A stretch of 64,000 nucleotides of DNA from Pollutibacter soli. GTDB taxonomy: Bacteria; Bacteroidota; Bacteroidia; Chitinophagales; Chitinophagaceae. The position numbers and the translations under genes are program-made. The stretch covers positions 62,001 through 126,000 of the forward strand of contig JARJHS010000003.1 in assembly GCA_029269725.1 (NCBI GenBank). Reading direction: 5' to 3'. Each line of letters opens with the position of its first letter. Within the stretch, counting starts at the first letter, position 1. This document shows, in pieces, positions 53,895 to 62,836 of this stretch. Under the pieces are notes generated by a model, which was not told the DNA's origin, did not search any database, and saw only the letters and a program-made list of their open reading frames with translations.

Positions 53895-55112
53895 TTATTC
53901 TTCTATAAAGTTAAGATCCCGGCCAAATGTTTCCTTTGTATTTATCGCGGCTATGACTGCAAGCGTCATCAGAATTGCCCCGGTAATCCAGGCGCCGGTG
54001 ATATAATTGCCGGTCAGGCTACGTAAAAACTGAAACAACAACAGGATAAGTGGCAATGCTCCCCTGACCATATTGGGTATGCTGATCGCCGCACTGGCGC
54101 GCAGGTTGGTTCCAAAAAGTTCAGCGCTCCATGTAATATATACTACTGAAAATCCCGTTCCGAAACCAAGCCCGAAACAGATCGCATAAAATGTACTTGC
54201 GCTACCTCCCGACTGAAGGAAATAGAGCGTACAGAATACCGTGGTTACTCCATAAAAAATCAACAGCGCCTGTTTCCTGCTTTTCAACAACTGACTGATC
54301 AGACCAACAGTCATATCTCCCAATGCTATACCGCAATACTGAAATACAACAGCCCGCGCAGGATCGATGCCCTGTATTCCCAGCATTTTACCAAACTGAT
54401 CGGAAAACGTAACTAAAACGCCGATCACATACCATGCCGGAATACCAATCAGGATGCATTTGAAATATCTTGTAAACAGTTCCTTTTTTGTAAAAAACAT
54501 CAGGAAATTTCCCCGGGAGGCATCCGTACTCTTAATCTGTTTATACAATCCACTTTCGCTGAGGGATATTCGTAAAATCAATAACACCAGACCCATACCA
54601 CCACCAATAAAAAAACAAACGCGCCAGTCGAACAAAGTATTCATAAAAAAAGCAGTCACGGCACCCAGGATCCCAAAGCTGGCGATCATCGCAGAAGCAA
54701 CTCCTCTTTTTTCTTTTGGTAACAATTCATTCACCAGTGTGATGCCCGCACCAAGTTCGCCCGCCAGTCCAATACCAGCAATGAATCTCAGAAGCACATA
54801 CTGCGGGATAGTCTGTACAAATCCATTGGCTATATTGGCCAGTGAGTACAAAAGGATCGATCCGAAAAGAACTTTGAGACGGCCTTTTTTATCTCCGAGA
54901 ATGCCCCAGATGATGCCGCCTAGTACCAAACCCAGCATTTGAGTACTTATAATAAGTTCACCCTTACGAAGGATACCGGCATCGTCAAGGCCAAGTGCAG
55001 CAAGACTCGGGCGGCGGATAATGCTGAAAAGCAGGAGATCATAAACATCAACAAAAAAACCAAGTGCACTGACAATTACAGAGATATGGAACAGACCGGG
55101 TTTTCTTTGCAT
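53895..55112 (-). CDS. MFS transporter
   Basis: ATG 55112 (MQRKPGLFHISVIVSALGFF) is chosen because it places TM1 near the N-terminus and leaves room for a promoter; the frame extends to 55172, only 23 bp from the divergent cytochrome gene. The product of 405 residues has about 12 helices and the loop 2-3 motif GDKKGRLKVLFGSILLY (G-D-x-x-G-R), with LAGELGAGITLVNELLPKEKRG after TM4, typical of the sugar/metabolite:H+ symporter side of MFS. It shares its promoter region with the PVC-type cytochrome and may import the related sugar. Confidence 0.86.
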   Translation of the reverse strand: MQRKPGLFHISVIVSALGFFVDVYDLLLFSIIRRPSLAALGLDDAGILRKGELIISTQMLGLVLGGIIWGILGDKKGRLKVLFGSILLYSLANIANGFVQTIPQYVLLRFIAGIGLAGELGAGITLVNELLPKEKRGVASAMIASFGILGAVTAFFMNTLFDWRVCFFIGGGMGLVLLILRISLSESGLYKQIKSTDASRGNFLMFFTKKELFTRYFKCILIGIPAWYVIGVLVTFSDQFGKMLGIQGIDPARAVVFQYCGIALGDMTVGLISQLLKSRKQALLIFYGVTTVFCTLYFLQSGGSASTFYAICFGLGFGTGFSVVYITWSAELFGTNLRASAAISIPNMVRGALPLILLLFQFLRSLTGNYITGAWITGAILMTLAVIAAINTKETFGRDLNFIEE

Positions 55113-55195
55113 AATTCCTTGGCTTACGACAAACATCGATTGATTAAATATAAGTATTTTAGCTACCGTCAAATTTTTTCAACCATTCAGTTCAT

Positions 55196-58100
55196 ATGAA
55201 AAAAAGTTTTTCCGTTTCCCTTCCGGGAATGAGGCTCGCATTTGTTTTCCTGTCCGCTTTGATCATTTCTTCCTGTGGCAACAATGCCAATGATAACATA
55301 GCATCAGCTTCAGACAGTTTAACAGAAGAACAAAAACATCTGCCCGAAAATGCATTAAAGGGTCTGGCATTGTATGATGGACTGGAGATCACGCCGTTCG
55401 CTACCGAACCGATGCTGGTCAATCCTACAAATATTGATGTAGATGATAAAGGTCGTGTTTGGGTGCTGGAAGCATACAACTACCGGCCAGCCATAAACGG
55501 AAATCCAACGCATACGGAAGGAGATCGTATTGTGATACTACAGGATACCAACGGCGATGGAAAAGCCGATAGTTCAATGGTATTCTACCAGGGACCTGAA
55601 ATCAATTCACCTCTTGGTATCAGCGTGTTGGGCAACCGGGTAATCGTTTCGCAAAGTCCATACGTCTGGGTTTTTTATGATGATAACAATGATCTGAAAG
55701 CCGACAGAAAAGAGATCATGTTCCAGGGCATTGGTGGAGAACAGCATGATCATGGCATGCACAGTTTTGTTTTTGGCCCCGATGGTAAACTTTATTTCAA
55801 TTTTGGAAATGAAGGGAAGACACTTCTCGATAAAAACGGCAAACCTGTACTCGACCAGGACGGAGAACCGATTGCTCCGCCTAAATACCGCCAGGGTATG
55901 GTGTTCCGTGCAGATCCTGATGGATCAAATGTGGAATGTCTCGGAAAAAATTTCAGAAACAATTTTGAAGTCACTGTTGATAGCTATGGAACCCTTTGGC
56001 AAAGTGATAATGATGACGATGGCAATAAAGGCGTGCGCATAAATTATGTGATGCCCTATGGCAATTATGGTTACCAGGATGAAATGACAGGTGCGCACTG
56101 GAGTGCAAGGCGTACCAATTGGGAAGATAGTATTCCTCAGCGTCACTGGCATCTGAATGATCCGGGCACTATTCCGAATCTTTTGCAGACGGGTGCAGGA
56201 TCGCCAACAGGAATCATTACTTACGAAGGAAAACTTTTACCAGCTGCATTTCAGAATCAACTCATCCATTGCGACGCTGGTCCGAATGTGGTGAGATCCT
56301 ATCCGGTAGAAAAAGATGGTGCAGGATATAAAGCAAAGATTGTGAATTTGGTGAAGGGTGAAAATGATCAGTGGTTCCGTCCTGCCGATGTTTGTGTTGC
56401 TCCGGATGGTTCGCTGTTCATTGCAGACTGGTATGACCCGGGGGTTGGAGGGCATGCGGCTGGTGATCAGCAACGTGGTAGAATTTACAGAGTTGCTCCG
56501 AAAGGGACTGCATATACAGTTCCGGCACAGGATTACAATACCATTCCGGGATTAATTACAGCGTTGCAGAATCCAAATCTCGAAACACGCTTTTTTGCTT
56601 TCATCAATCTCAAAGCCAAAGGTGCTGATGCTGTTGCTGAACTTGAAAAATTATGGAAGAGTAGTGCTGAGCCGAGGATGCGCGCAAGAGCATTCTGGGT
56701 GCTCGTAAAAATAAAAGGTGGCACAGGTTATATTGACCAGGCCCTTGCAGATCCGAATCCTGATATCCGCATCATGGGTATACGCGCTGCAGCTGAAGAA
56801 AAAACAAATCTTATTCCGGTATTAGAAAAAATGGTGAAGGACAGCGATGTTCAGGTTCGTCGTGAATGTGCAATAGCACTGTATCACGTAAAGTCTCCGC
56901 AGTCGGCTGCATTGTGGACAACTCTTGCACAGCAATATGATGGCAAAGATCGCTGGTATCTTGAAGCATTGGGCGTTGGGGCAGATCGTCAATGGGATGA
57001 GTTTTTCAAAGCATATGAAAAAGCTGTCGGTGATGTTTTAAAAACGCCTGCCGGAAGAGATATCGTTTGGCGAGCGAGAACTGATGTTGCCATTCCATAC
57101 CTCGCGCAACTGGCCGCAGACAGAACAGTGCCTTTGCAACAACGCCTTCGCTATTTCAGGGCATTTGATTTCAATCCTGGTAAAGCGAAATCTGCATTGC
57201 TCTTACAGATGATAGCAAACAATGAAGCCAATGATCCTGAAGTAAACAAGCTGGTATTGAATCACCTGGATGCAAAGACTGTAAAAAATTCTCCGGTCGC
57301 AATGAAAGCATTGAAACAGGTAGTACAGTCAGTCAGCGGCACTCCCGAATATATTGATCTTGTACAGAAATATGAATTAAAAGAAGAAAATCCAAAACTG
57401 CTGGAACTTGCCATCAGCGATTATACTACACCGGTAGGTCGCGATGCAGCGAGAATATATCTACAACAGGGCAATGTTAACGAGGTTTGGAAAGTGATCA
57501 ATGGAAAAGATACAGTGCAAAGCAACCATCTGCTGAAATCCATTGGACGTGTAGGTTCGGCGCCCTCGCTGGCCATACTGCAAAAAGTGATAACTACTTC
57601 TTCGTATCCCATCGATACCAGGAAAGTTGCAGCCCTGGGCCTTGGCAGAAGCGGAGCCGGTGAAGATGCAGTTATTGCCATGCTGAAATCCAAAAAAGTT
57701 CCGGATGAGCTCATTCCTTCTTTGGTCGAAAGTGTGAGTAAATCATGGCGCCGTGCAATCAGAACAGAAGCTGCTTCATTTTTACCAGCATCTGCACAAA
57801 AAGAAAAAGCAAAAGTTCCGACACTTGCTGAGTTGAATGCATTGACTGCAAATGTTGCACATGGAAAAGAAGTGTACAAAACTGCCTGCGCTGCCTGTCA
57901 CCAGGTAAATAATGAAGGAGCCGGTTTCGGTCCGGCCTTAAGTGAAATAGGATCAAAACTACCAAAAGAAGGTTTGCTTGATGCGATAGTTAATCCATCC
58001 AAAGGCATCAGTTTTGGTTATGAAGGATGGGAGATAAAAACAAAAGAAGGATCAACTATTCCCGGAATTATTGCCAGCAAAACAGAATCAGATATCACTT

Positions 58101-58261
58101 TGAAATTCCCTGGCGGAACAACACAGCTGATTAAAAATTCGGATATCGCTTCCCGTAAGCAGATGGAAACATCGATGATGACGGAAGGTTTGTATGAATC
58201 TATGAGTACACAGGATTTAGCGGATTTATTGGGATATCTGGAGTCGTTAAAGAAGAAGTAA
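55196..58261 (+). CDS. PVC-type dehydrogenase-like protein with C-terminal cytochrome c
   Basis: The 1,021-residue protein is a lipoprotein (IISS-C27). After a linker comes the propeller domain of the PVC-type/membrane-bound dehydrogenase family (about 60-440; TNIDVDDKGRVWVLEAYNYR, GPDGKLYFNFGNEGKTL, FRPADVCVAPDGSLFIADWYDPG), then HEAT-like repeats (about 450-860), and a C-terminal heme domain: GKEVYKTACAACHQVNNEGAG with C898-A-A-C901-H902 and a distal methionine region (SMMTEGLYESMSTQDLADLLGYLESL). Its propeller is paralogous to the cupredoxin-bearing protein at 11673. Likely a periplasmic sugar or alcohol dehydrogenase passing electrons to cytochrome c (inference). Confidence 0.9.
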   Translation: MKKSFSVSLPGMRLAFVFLSALIISSCGNNANDNIASASDSLTEEQKHLPENALKGLALYDGLEITPFATEPMLVNPTNIDVDDKGRVWVLEAYNYRPAINGNPTHTEGDRIVILQDTNGDGKADSSMVFYQGPEINSPLGISVLGNRVIVSQSPYVWVFYDDNNDLKADRKEIMFQGIGGEQHDHGMHSFVFGPDGKLYFNFGNEGKTLLDKNGKPVLDQDGEPIAPPKYRQGMVFRADPDGSNVECLGKNFRNNFEVTVDSYGTLWQSDNDDDGNKGVRINYVMPYGNYGYQDEMTGAHWSARRTNWEDSIPQRHWHLNDPGTIPNLLQTGAGSPTGIITYEGKLLPAAFQNQLIHCDAGPNVVRSYPVEKDGAGYKAKIVNLVKGENDQWFRPADVCVAPDGSLFIADWYDPGVGGHAAGDQQRGRIYRVAPKGTAYTVPAQDYNTIPGLITALQNPNLETRFFAFINLKAKGADAVAELEKLWKSSAEPRMRARAFWVLVKIKGGTGYIDQALADPNPDIRIMGIRAAAEEKTNLIPVLEKMVKDSDVQVRRECAIALYHVKSPQSAALWTTLAQQYDGKDRWYLEALGVGADRQWDEFFKAYEKAVGDVLKTPAGRDIVWRARTDVAIPYLAQLAADRTVPLQQRLRYFRAFDFNPGKAKSALLLQMIANNEANDPEVNKLVLNHLDAKTVKNSPVAMKALKQVVQSVSGTPEYIDLVQKYELKEENPKLLELAISDYTTPVGRDAARIYLQQGNVNEVWKVINGKDTVQSNHLLKSIGRVGSAPSLAILQKVITTSSYPIDTRKVAALGLGRSGAGEDAVIAMLKSKKVPDELIPSLVESVSKSWRRAIRTEAASFLPASAQKEKAKVPTLAELNALTANVAHGKEVYKTACAACHQVNNEGAGFGPALSEIGSKLPKEGLLDAIVNPSKGISFGYEGWEIKTKEGSTIPGIIASKTESDITLKFPGGTTQLIKNSDIASRKQMETSMMTEGLYESMSTQDLADLLGYLESLKKK

Positions 58262-58286
58262 GTGGTAAGTGGTAAGTAGTAAGTAG
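58259..58286. repeat. Heptamer array (TAAGTGG)
   Basis: TAAGTGG, TAAGTGG, TAAGTAG and TAAGTAG in strict phase; the first three bases are the stop codon of the cytochrome gene. It runs into GAACAGCCGGCGG (58287-58299), also seen at 11556. Confidence 0.75.
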
Positions 58287-58384
58287 GAACAGCCGGCGGA
58301 TGATTGTGTTAACGACTAATTAAATGCAGGAATAAAAGGAACCATTTCAAAATGTGAAATTTTTCATTCTGATAAATGTTTTCA

Positions 58385-58414
58385 TGTAGAGACAACGCAT
58401 GTGTTGTCTCTACA
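58385..58414. repeat. Hairpin TGTAGAGACAAC
   Basis: TGTAGAGACAAC and GTTGTCTCTACA are perfect 12-bp arms around GCATGT. Hairpins of this GTAGAGAC type are scattered in many bacterial genomes. Its end overlaps the first 62-bp inverted-repeat element by one base. Confidence 0.75.
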
Positions 58415-58660
58415 TTTGTTGGTGTTCCGGGTAGTGTCTTTTCATAGATGGTGCATATCAGGAACACCAACAAATAATTAAAACGCGCAAATCCAAAAGA
58501 TGATTGATACTACATTCTAATCGCTAATTCTCCTGCCTGCCTACTCCTGCCTTTTGCGATATATTTGTTGGTGTTCAGAATAGCTTATTTTCATAGATCG
58601 TTCATGTCAGGAACACCAACAAATAATTCTAAATCTCCTGCCTCCTTACTCCTGCCTTTT
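58414..58660. repeat. Two tandem inverted-repeat elements, 149 bp apart
   Basis: ATTTGTTGGTGTTC and GAACACCAACAAAT form perfect 14-bp arms in two elements (58414-58475 and 58563-58624). Each is followed by a CTCCTGC-rich tract with 7-base steps (about 58528-58560 and 58629-58660). TAnnTTTG promoter-like words (TACATTTG, TATATTTG) overlap the left arm of each element. The second element ends about 60 bp before the FAD oxidoreductase gene. Confidence 0.78.
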
Positions 58661-58684
58661 GTCTCTTTTTCCTAATTTCCCGTA

Positions 58685-60706
58685 ATGAAAAAATTCTTCC
58701 TCTATCTCAATTTCATCGCCCTGATTTTATCCTGTTCCACAACACGTACAAATGCCGCAGAAGAAATCAATACCGATATCTGTATTTATGGGGCTACTTC
58801 AGCCGGCGTCATAGCTGCCTATTCAGCAGCGAAGCTGGGGAAGAAAGTTATTTTAATAGATCCCAATTCGCACACGGGAGGGCTAACCTCGGGCGGACTT
58901 GGCTATACGGATATAGGAAACAAGTATGCCATCTCAGGATTATCGCTTGATTTTTATCGCAGGCTTGGTAAGCACTATAAAAAATTTGAGCAGTGGATTT
59001 TTGAACCACATGTCGCTGAAAATTTATTTAAAGAGTATCTGAATCGTGCAGCGATAAAACCCATGTTTAAAAGCGAACTCACAAAAGTTTCAAAAGAAGG
59101 AAACAAAATCAGTTCAGTAACAGTACAACAAAGAAGTGAGGGAGGTAAGAATACAGAGACTGTAATCAATGCGTCTGTCTTTATAGATTGCACATATGAA
59201 GGTGATCTGATGGCGATGGCAGGGATCAGTTACTCCGTAGGTCGCGAAGCCAATGTAACTTATAAGGAATCCTACAACGGTGTTCAGCTACTCGACAAAC
59301 ACCAGTTTGCAGATGGCATTGATCCGTTTAAAATCAAAGGAAAACCCGAGTCCGGTTTGCTTTGGGGAATCAGCAATGAACCTGTTGCTCAACAGGGAAC
59401 TGGTGATAAAAAAGTGCAGGCTTATAATTTTCGCATATGCCTTACGGATAGCCAGGCAAATAGTATTCCTATCACCAGGCCAGACAATTATGACAGCACC
59501 AGGTACGAACTCCTGATTCGACTACTGGAGAAAGATCCTGCGACGCCATTCAACAAAATCATGAAACCGGACCTGATGACCAACAGGAAAACAGATATCA
59601 ACAACAATGGTCCTTTTTCAACAGATATGATCGGAATGAACTATGATTATGCAGAAGGCAACTGGCAGCTGAGAAAAGAAATTCAGAAAGCGCACGAAGA
59701 TTACAATAAGGGATTTCTGTATTTTATTGGTCATGACCCGAGGATGCCTGAACACTTACGCAAGGAAATGCTACGCTGGGGATATCCGAAAGATGAGTAT
59801 ATAAATAATGGCAACTGGTCACCCCAGATGTATGTACGCGAAGCAAGGCGCATGACAGGTGAATATATTATGACACAGGCCAATTGCGAAGGACGCGAGA
59901 AAGTTACCGACGGAGTCGGCATGGCTGCTTACACAATGGATTCACACAATTGCCAGCGTGTCGTCATTGAAAAAAATGGTGTCACTATGGTGAAGAATGA
60001 AGGAGATGTTCAGGTTGGTGGATTTCCTCCGTATCCGATTTCTTATCGTTCGATTGTTCCGAAAAAATCGGAATGCAGGAACATATTTGTACCGGTATGT
60101 TTATCTGCAACACATATCGCCTATGGCTCAATTCGAATGGAACCGGTATTTATGGTACTGGCACAATCAGCTGCTTATGCTGCAGTAATGGCAATCGATA
60201 ATAACCAGGATATCCAGGATCTTGATATTGCAAAACTGCAACAACAACTTCGGGAAAACCCCCTCGCGGACAAAAGCACACCGGATATACTTATTGATAA
60301 TGAAGACTCCCGGGTAAGCGTGAACGGTAACTGGGAAAAAAATACCGATTCGAAAAATGCATATGGTATTTCATCTTACCGGATCAGCAAGTCAGAAGGT
60401 GAGGCTTCGATAAAATTCAGTGTAGAAATTCCGGAACGAATGGATTATGATGTATATGTGTACCTGCCAAAGATCAATGGAGCAAGTTCAAAACTCACTG
60501 TACATGTCGCCAACGGAATAAAAATAGTTCCCAGGAAAATTAATCTGAAAAACTTCCAGGTTGCGGGTCAGACTTCAGGCGAATGGATTCATGCCGGCAC
60601 GTATAATTTTAAAGCAGGAAATTATGGATATGTGGAAATTACAAATCGTGATGCAAATGGAATAGTGGTGGCGGATGCGGTGGTGTTGGTACCGAAAAGA
60701 AAATAG
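58685..60706 (+). CDS. Secreted FAD-dependent oxidoreductase with golvesin-like C-terminal domain
   Basis: The 673-residue protein has a signal peptide (hydrophobic about 5-20; possible lipobox LILS-C) and an FAD_oxidored domain (about 30-530): TDICIYGATSAGVIAAYSAA as dinucleotide-binding loop, GGLTSGGLGYTD, VFIDCTYEGDLMAMAGISY and a late FVPVCLSATHIAYGSIRMEPVF region. The last 130 residues (VSVNGNWEKNTDSKNAYGIS, GEWIHAGTYNFKAGNYGYVEI) form a beta-sandwich like the golvesin/xanthan-lyase C-terminal domain that binds polysaccharide. Likely an extracytoplasmic oxidoreductase acting on a glycan or sugar; it follows the PVC-type cytochrome on the same strand. Confidence 0.9.
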   Translation: MKKFFLYLNFIALILSCSTTRTNAAEEINTDICIYGATSAGVIAAYSAAKLGKKVILIDPNSHTGGLTSGGLGYTDIGNKYAISGLSLDFYRRLGKHYKKFEQWIFEPHVAENLFKEYLNRAAIKPMFKSELTKVSKEGNKISSVTVQQRSEGGKNTETVINASVFIDCTYEGDLMAMAGISYSVGREANVTYKESYNGVQLLDKHQFADGIDPFKIKGKPESGLLWGISNEPVAQQGTGDKKVQAYNFRICLTDSQANSIPITRPDNYDSTRYELLIRLLEKDPATPFNKIMKPDLMTNRKTDINNNGPFSTDMIGMNYDYAEGNWQLRKEIQKAHEDYNKGFLYFIGHDPRMPEHLRKEMLRWGYPKDEYINNGNWSPQMYVREARRMTGEYIMTQANCEGREKVTDGVGMAAYTMDSHNCQRVVIEKNGVTMVKNEGDVQVGGFPPYPISYRSIVPKKSECRNIFVPVCLSATHIAYGSIRMEPVFMVLAQSAAYAAVMAIDNNQDIQDLDIAKLQQQLRENPLADKSTPDILIDNEDSRVSVNGNWEKNTDSKNAYGISSYRISKSEGEASIKFSVEIPERMDYDVYVYLPKINGASSKLTVHVANGIKIVPRKINLKNFQVAGQTSGEWIHAGTYNFKAGNYGYVEITNRDANGIVVADAVVLVPKRK

Positions 60707-60783
60707 TTGTTTATACCGGCCGGCCGGATGCAGACCTATTCCATTACGCTGATTTCATATCCTGACTCATTTTATTGAACTCC

Positions 60784-61704
60784 TTAAATTCCCATGGCGG
60801 AATCAACCTCTTTTCGTTTAGGAACGGAGGATTGTGCCCCGTTCCTCGTAACTGAAATAGCAGCAGCTGCACATGCAAATTCCACAGCAGATTCAATACC
60901 TCTTCCTTCAGCCAGCGCCACTGCAAGCGCCCCGCTGAAAACATCACCCGCGGCCGTTGTATCCACAGCATCAACTTTTTTTGCTTCCTTCATGGTGAAT
61001 TTTCCCTTATCACAGATCAAAGCGCCGAGCGATCCTAAAGTGATTACAACAGTTTTTACGCCAAGATCAACAATGGCTTTAGCAGCTCTTTTTGCAGAGT
61101 CAATATCAGTCACTTTCATTCCGGCAATTATTCCTGCTTCTGTTTCGTTAGGTGTGAGAATATCGATTTTAGAAAGCCGTTCGTGCGACAGGGCACTCGC
61201 AGGTGCGGGATTCAGAATGACCTTTGCATTCCCAGGTGCAGCATAGCCAACAACATACTCCACGGTATCCATCGGAATTTCCAATTGTAACAAAACAATG
61301 TCTGCTTGTTCAATTTCTTTCAATGCAAGCGCAATATCTTTTTTTTCCAGGGAAGCATTTGCACCGGGAGCGACTACAATACTATTCTCTCCCGACTTGT
61401 CAACAGTGATGAATGCAATACCGGAAGGTATATTTTCATCGAACAGAACATAACCTGTGCCGATGCCTTCATTTGCAAATAATTGTGAAAACTGTTTCCC
61501 GAAAAGATCATTACCCAGCTTTGAAACAAAAATCACTTCACCTCCTAACCTTGATACGGCAACTGCCTGGTTGGCCCCTTTGCCGCCGGGGTTCATAAAA
61601 AACGAATGAGAAAGAATTGTTTCACCAGGCGCGGGAATATGATCAGTCTTTACAACCATATCCATATTTGAACTACCCACAACTATAATTTTTCCGGATT
61701 TCAT
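60784..61704 (-). CDS. rbsK: Ribokinase
   Basis: The 306-residue protein matches ribokinase end to end: KIIVVGSSNMDMVVKTD, GGKGANQAVAVSRLGG, VSKLGNDLFGK, SGIAFITVDKSGENSIVVAPGAN, ILNPAPA, LTPNETEA and the active-site TTAAGDVFSGALAVAL. It phosphorylates ribose (or deoxyribose/a close sugar) at O5 in the cytosol. It is convergent with the FAD oxidoreductase; no ribose transporter is adjacent, so another substrate remains possible. Confidence 0.93.
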   Translation of the reverse strand: MKSGKIIVVGSSNMDMVVKTDHIPAPGETILSHSFFMNPGGKGANQAVAVSRLGGEVIFVSKLGNDLFGKQFSQLFANEGIGTGYVLFDENIPSGIAFITVDKSGENSIVVAPGANASLEKKDIALALKEIEQADIVLLQLEIPMDTVEYVVGYAAPGNAKVILNPAPASALSHERLSKIDILTPNETEAGIIAGMKVTDIDSAKRAAKAIVDLGVKTVVITLGSLGALICDKGKFTMKEAKKVDAVDTTAAGDVFSGALAVALAEGRGIESAVEFACAAAAISVTRNGAQSSVPKRKEVDSAMGI

Positions 61705-61741
61705 TTTAGAATTTTTAATGGCGGTATCAATGATTCAAATG

Positions 61742-61769
61742 TAGTTCATAGTTCATAGTTCATAGTTCA
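61742..61769. repeat. Heptamer array (TAGTTCA x4)
   Basis: Four perfect TAGTTCA units just upstream of the rbsK start, between the divergent rbsK and ABC genes; the most regular array in the window. Confidence 0.85.
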
Positions 61770-61906
61770 TAGGGAAGGTTTCATCGTGATAAATGTCCAG
61801 ACCAGTCATTCACTCCCCCATTTCGCAGAATACTTCCGGCCTTTCGCAGACAATCGCTTCCGATCATGTCTGACCCGGAATACTTTCGCCTTCACAAGCA
61901 TAAGTC

Positions 61907-62812
61907 ATGTACTGCATCGAAACAAAAAATCTGGATCACCGGTTTTCATCTGGTCAGCAAGTGCTCAGCAATATCAACCTGAAAATACCATCGGGATCCA
62001 TCTTCGGATTTTTAGGACCCAACGGCGCCGGTAAGACGACGACACTACGATTGTTATTAGGGCTTCTTAAAAAGCAATCAGGAAAGATTGAATTTTTCGG
62101 GGAAGATTTCGAAAAGCAGCGAATACCGATACTGAAGAAAACAGGATCGCTTATTGAATCGCCATCTTTCTATGGGCAGCTTACCGCGGCAGAAAATCTC
62201 GAAATCCTTCAGCGGGTCTACTGTATTCCTAAAAAAAGAATCAATGAAGCGTTGCAGATTGTTGGTCTTGCAGACACCGGAAACAAAAAGTCATCGCGAT
62301 TCTCTTTGGGCATGAAACAACGGTTGAGTATTGCCATGGCCATACTACACAATCCAGATATACTCATCCTCGATGAACCAACGAATGGTCTTGATCCGAA
62401 TGGGATCATCGAAATACGCGCCTTGCTGAAAAGTTTGAACGAAGACCACAAAATGACCATTCTCATTTCCAGCCATCTGCTTTCTGAAATTGAAAAACTC
62501 GTGACCCACACAGGCATCATTCATAAAGGCAAACTCATTTTCCAGGGCACATTGAATCAGCTTCAGCAAAAACAGGAAAGAAACTCTATCACATCATTTG
62601 AAACGGATGACAATGAAAAAGCATTCCACATCCTTCAACAAAACAAATTTGAGATTTCCTCAAAAAATGGAAAGATCAACCTGTCAATTCAGGACAAAAC
62701 CGCAATTGCAGGCATTAACAGAATCTTAGTTGAAAATAAAATCGATGTGTACCAAATCCATTCTTCAAATTCCGATCTCGAATCCATATTCATGGAAATG
62801 GTGAGTAAATAA
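61907..62812 (+). CDS. ABC transporter ATP-binding protein (bacitracin/lantibiotic exporter type)
   Basis: The 301-residue protein has Walker A GPNGAGKT (37-44), Q-loop region SLIESPSFYGQLTAAENL, signature SLGMKQRLSIAMA, Walker B ILILDEPTNGLDPNGI and a switch histidine in ILISSHLLSEIEKL. The roughly 80-residue C-terminal extension and length fit the BcrA/DrrA-like group that pairs with an ABC-2 permease, which follows after 24 bp. Confidence 0.94.
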   Translation: MYCIETKNLDHRFSSGQQVLSNINLKIPSGSIFGFLGPNGAGKTTTLRLLLGLLKKQSGKIEFFGEDFEKQRIPILKKTGSLIESPSFYGQLTAAENLEILQRVYCIPKKRINEALQIVGLADTGNKKSSRFSLGMKQRLSIAMAILHNPDILILDEPTNGLDPNGIIEIRALLKSLNEDHKMTILISSHLLSEIEKLVTHTGIIHKGKLIFQGTLNQLQQKQERNSITSFETDDNEKAFHILQQNKFEISSKNGKINLSIQDKTAIAGINRILVENKIDVYQIHSSNSDLESIFMEMVSK

Positions 62813-62836
62813 CAAACAACCTATTAAAATAGTAAC

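Noticed and set aside
61742..61769. Heptamer tract as a sequencing or assembly artefact
   Set aside because: Many other loci in the window show the same 7-base period with different, imperfect units, which an artefact would not produce.
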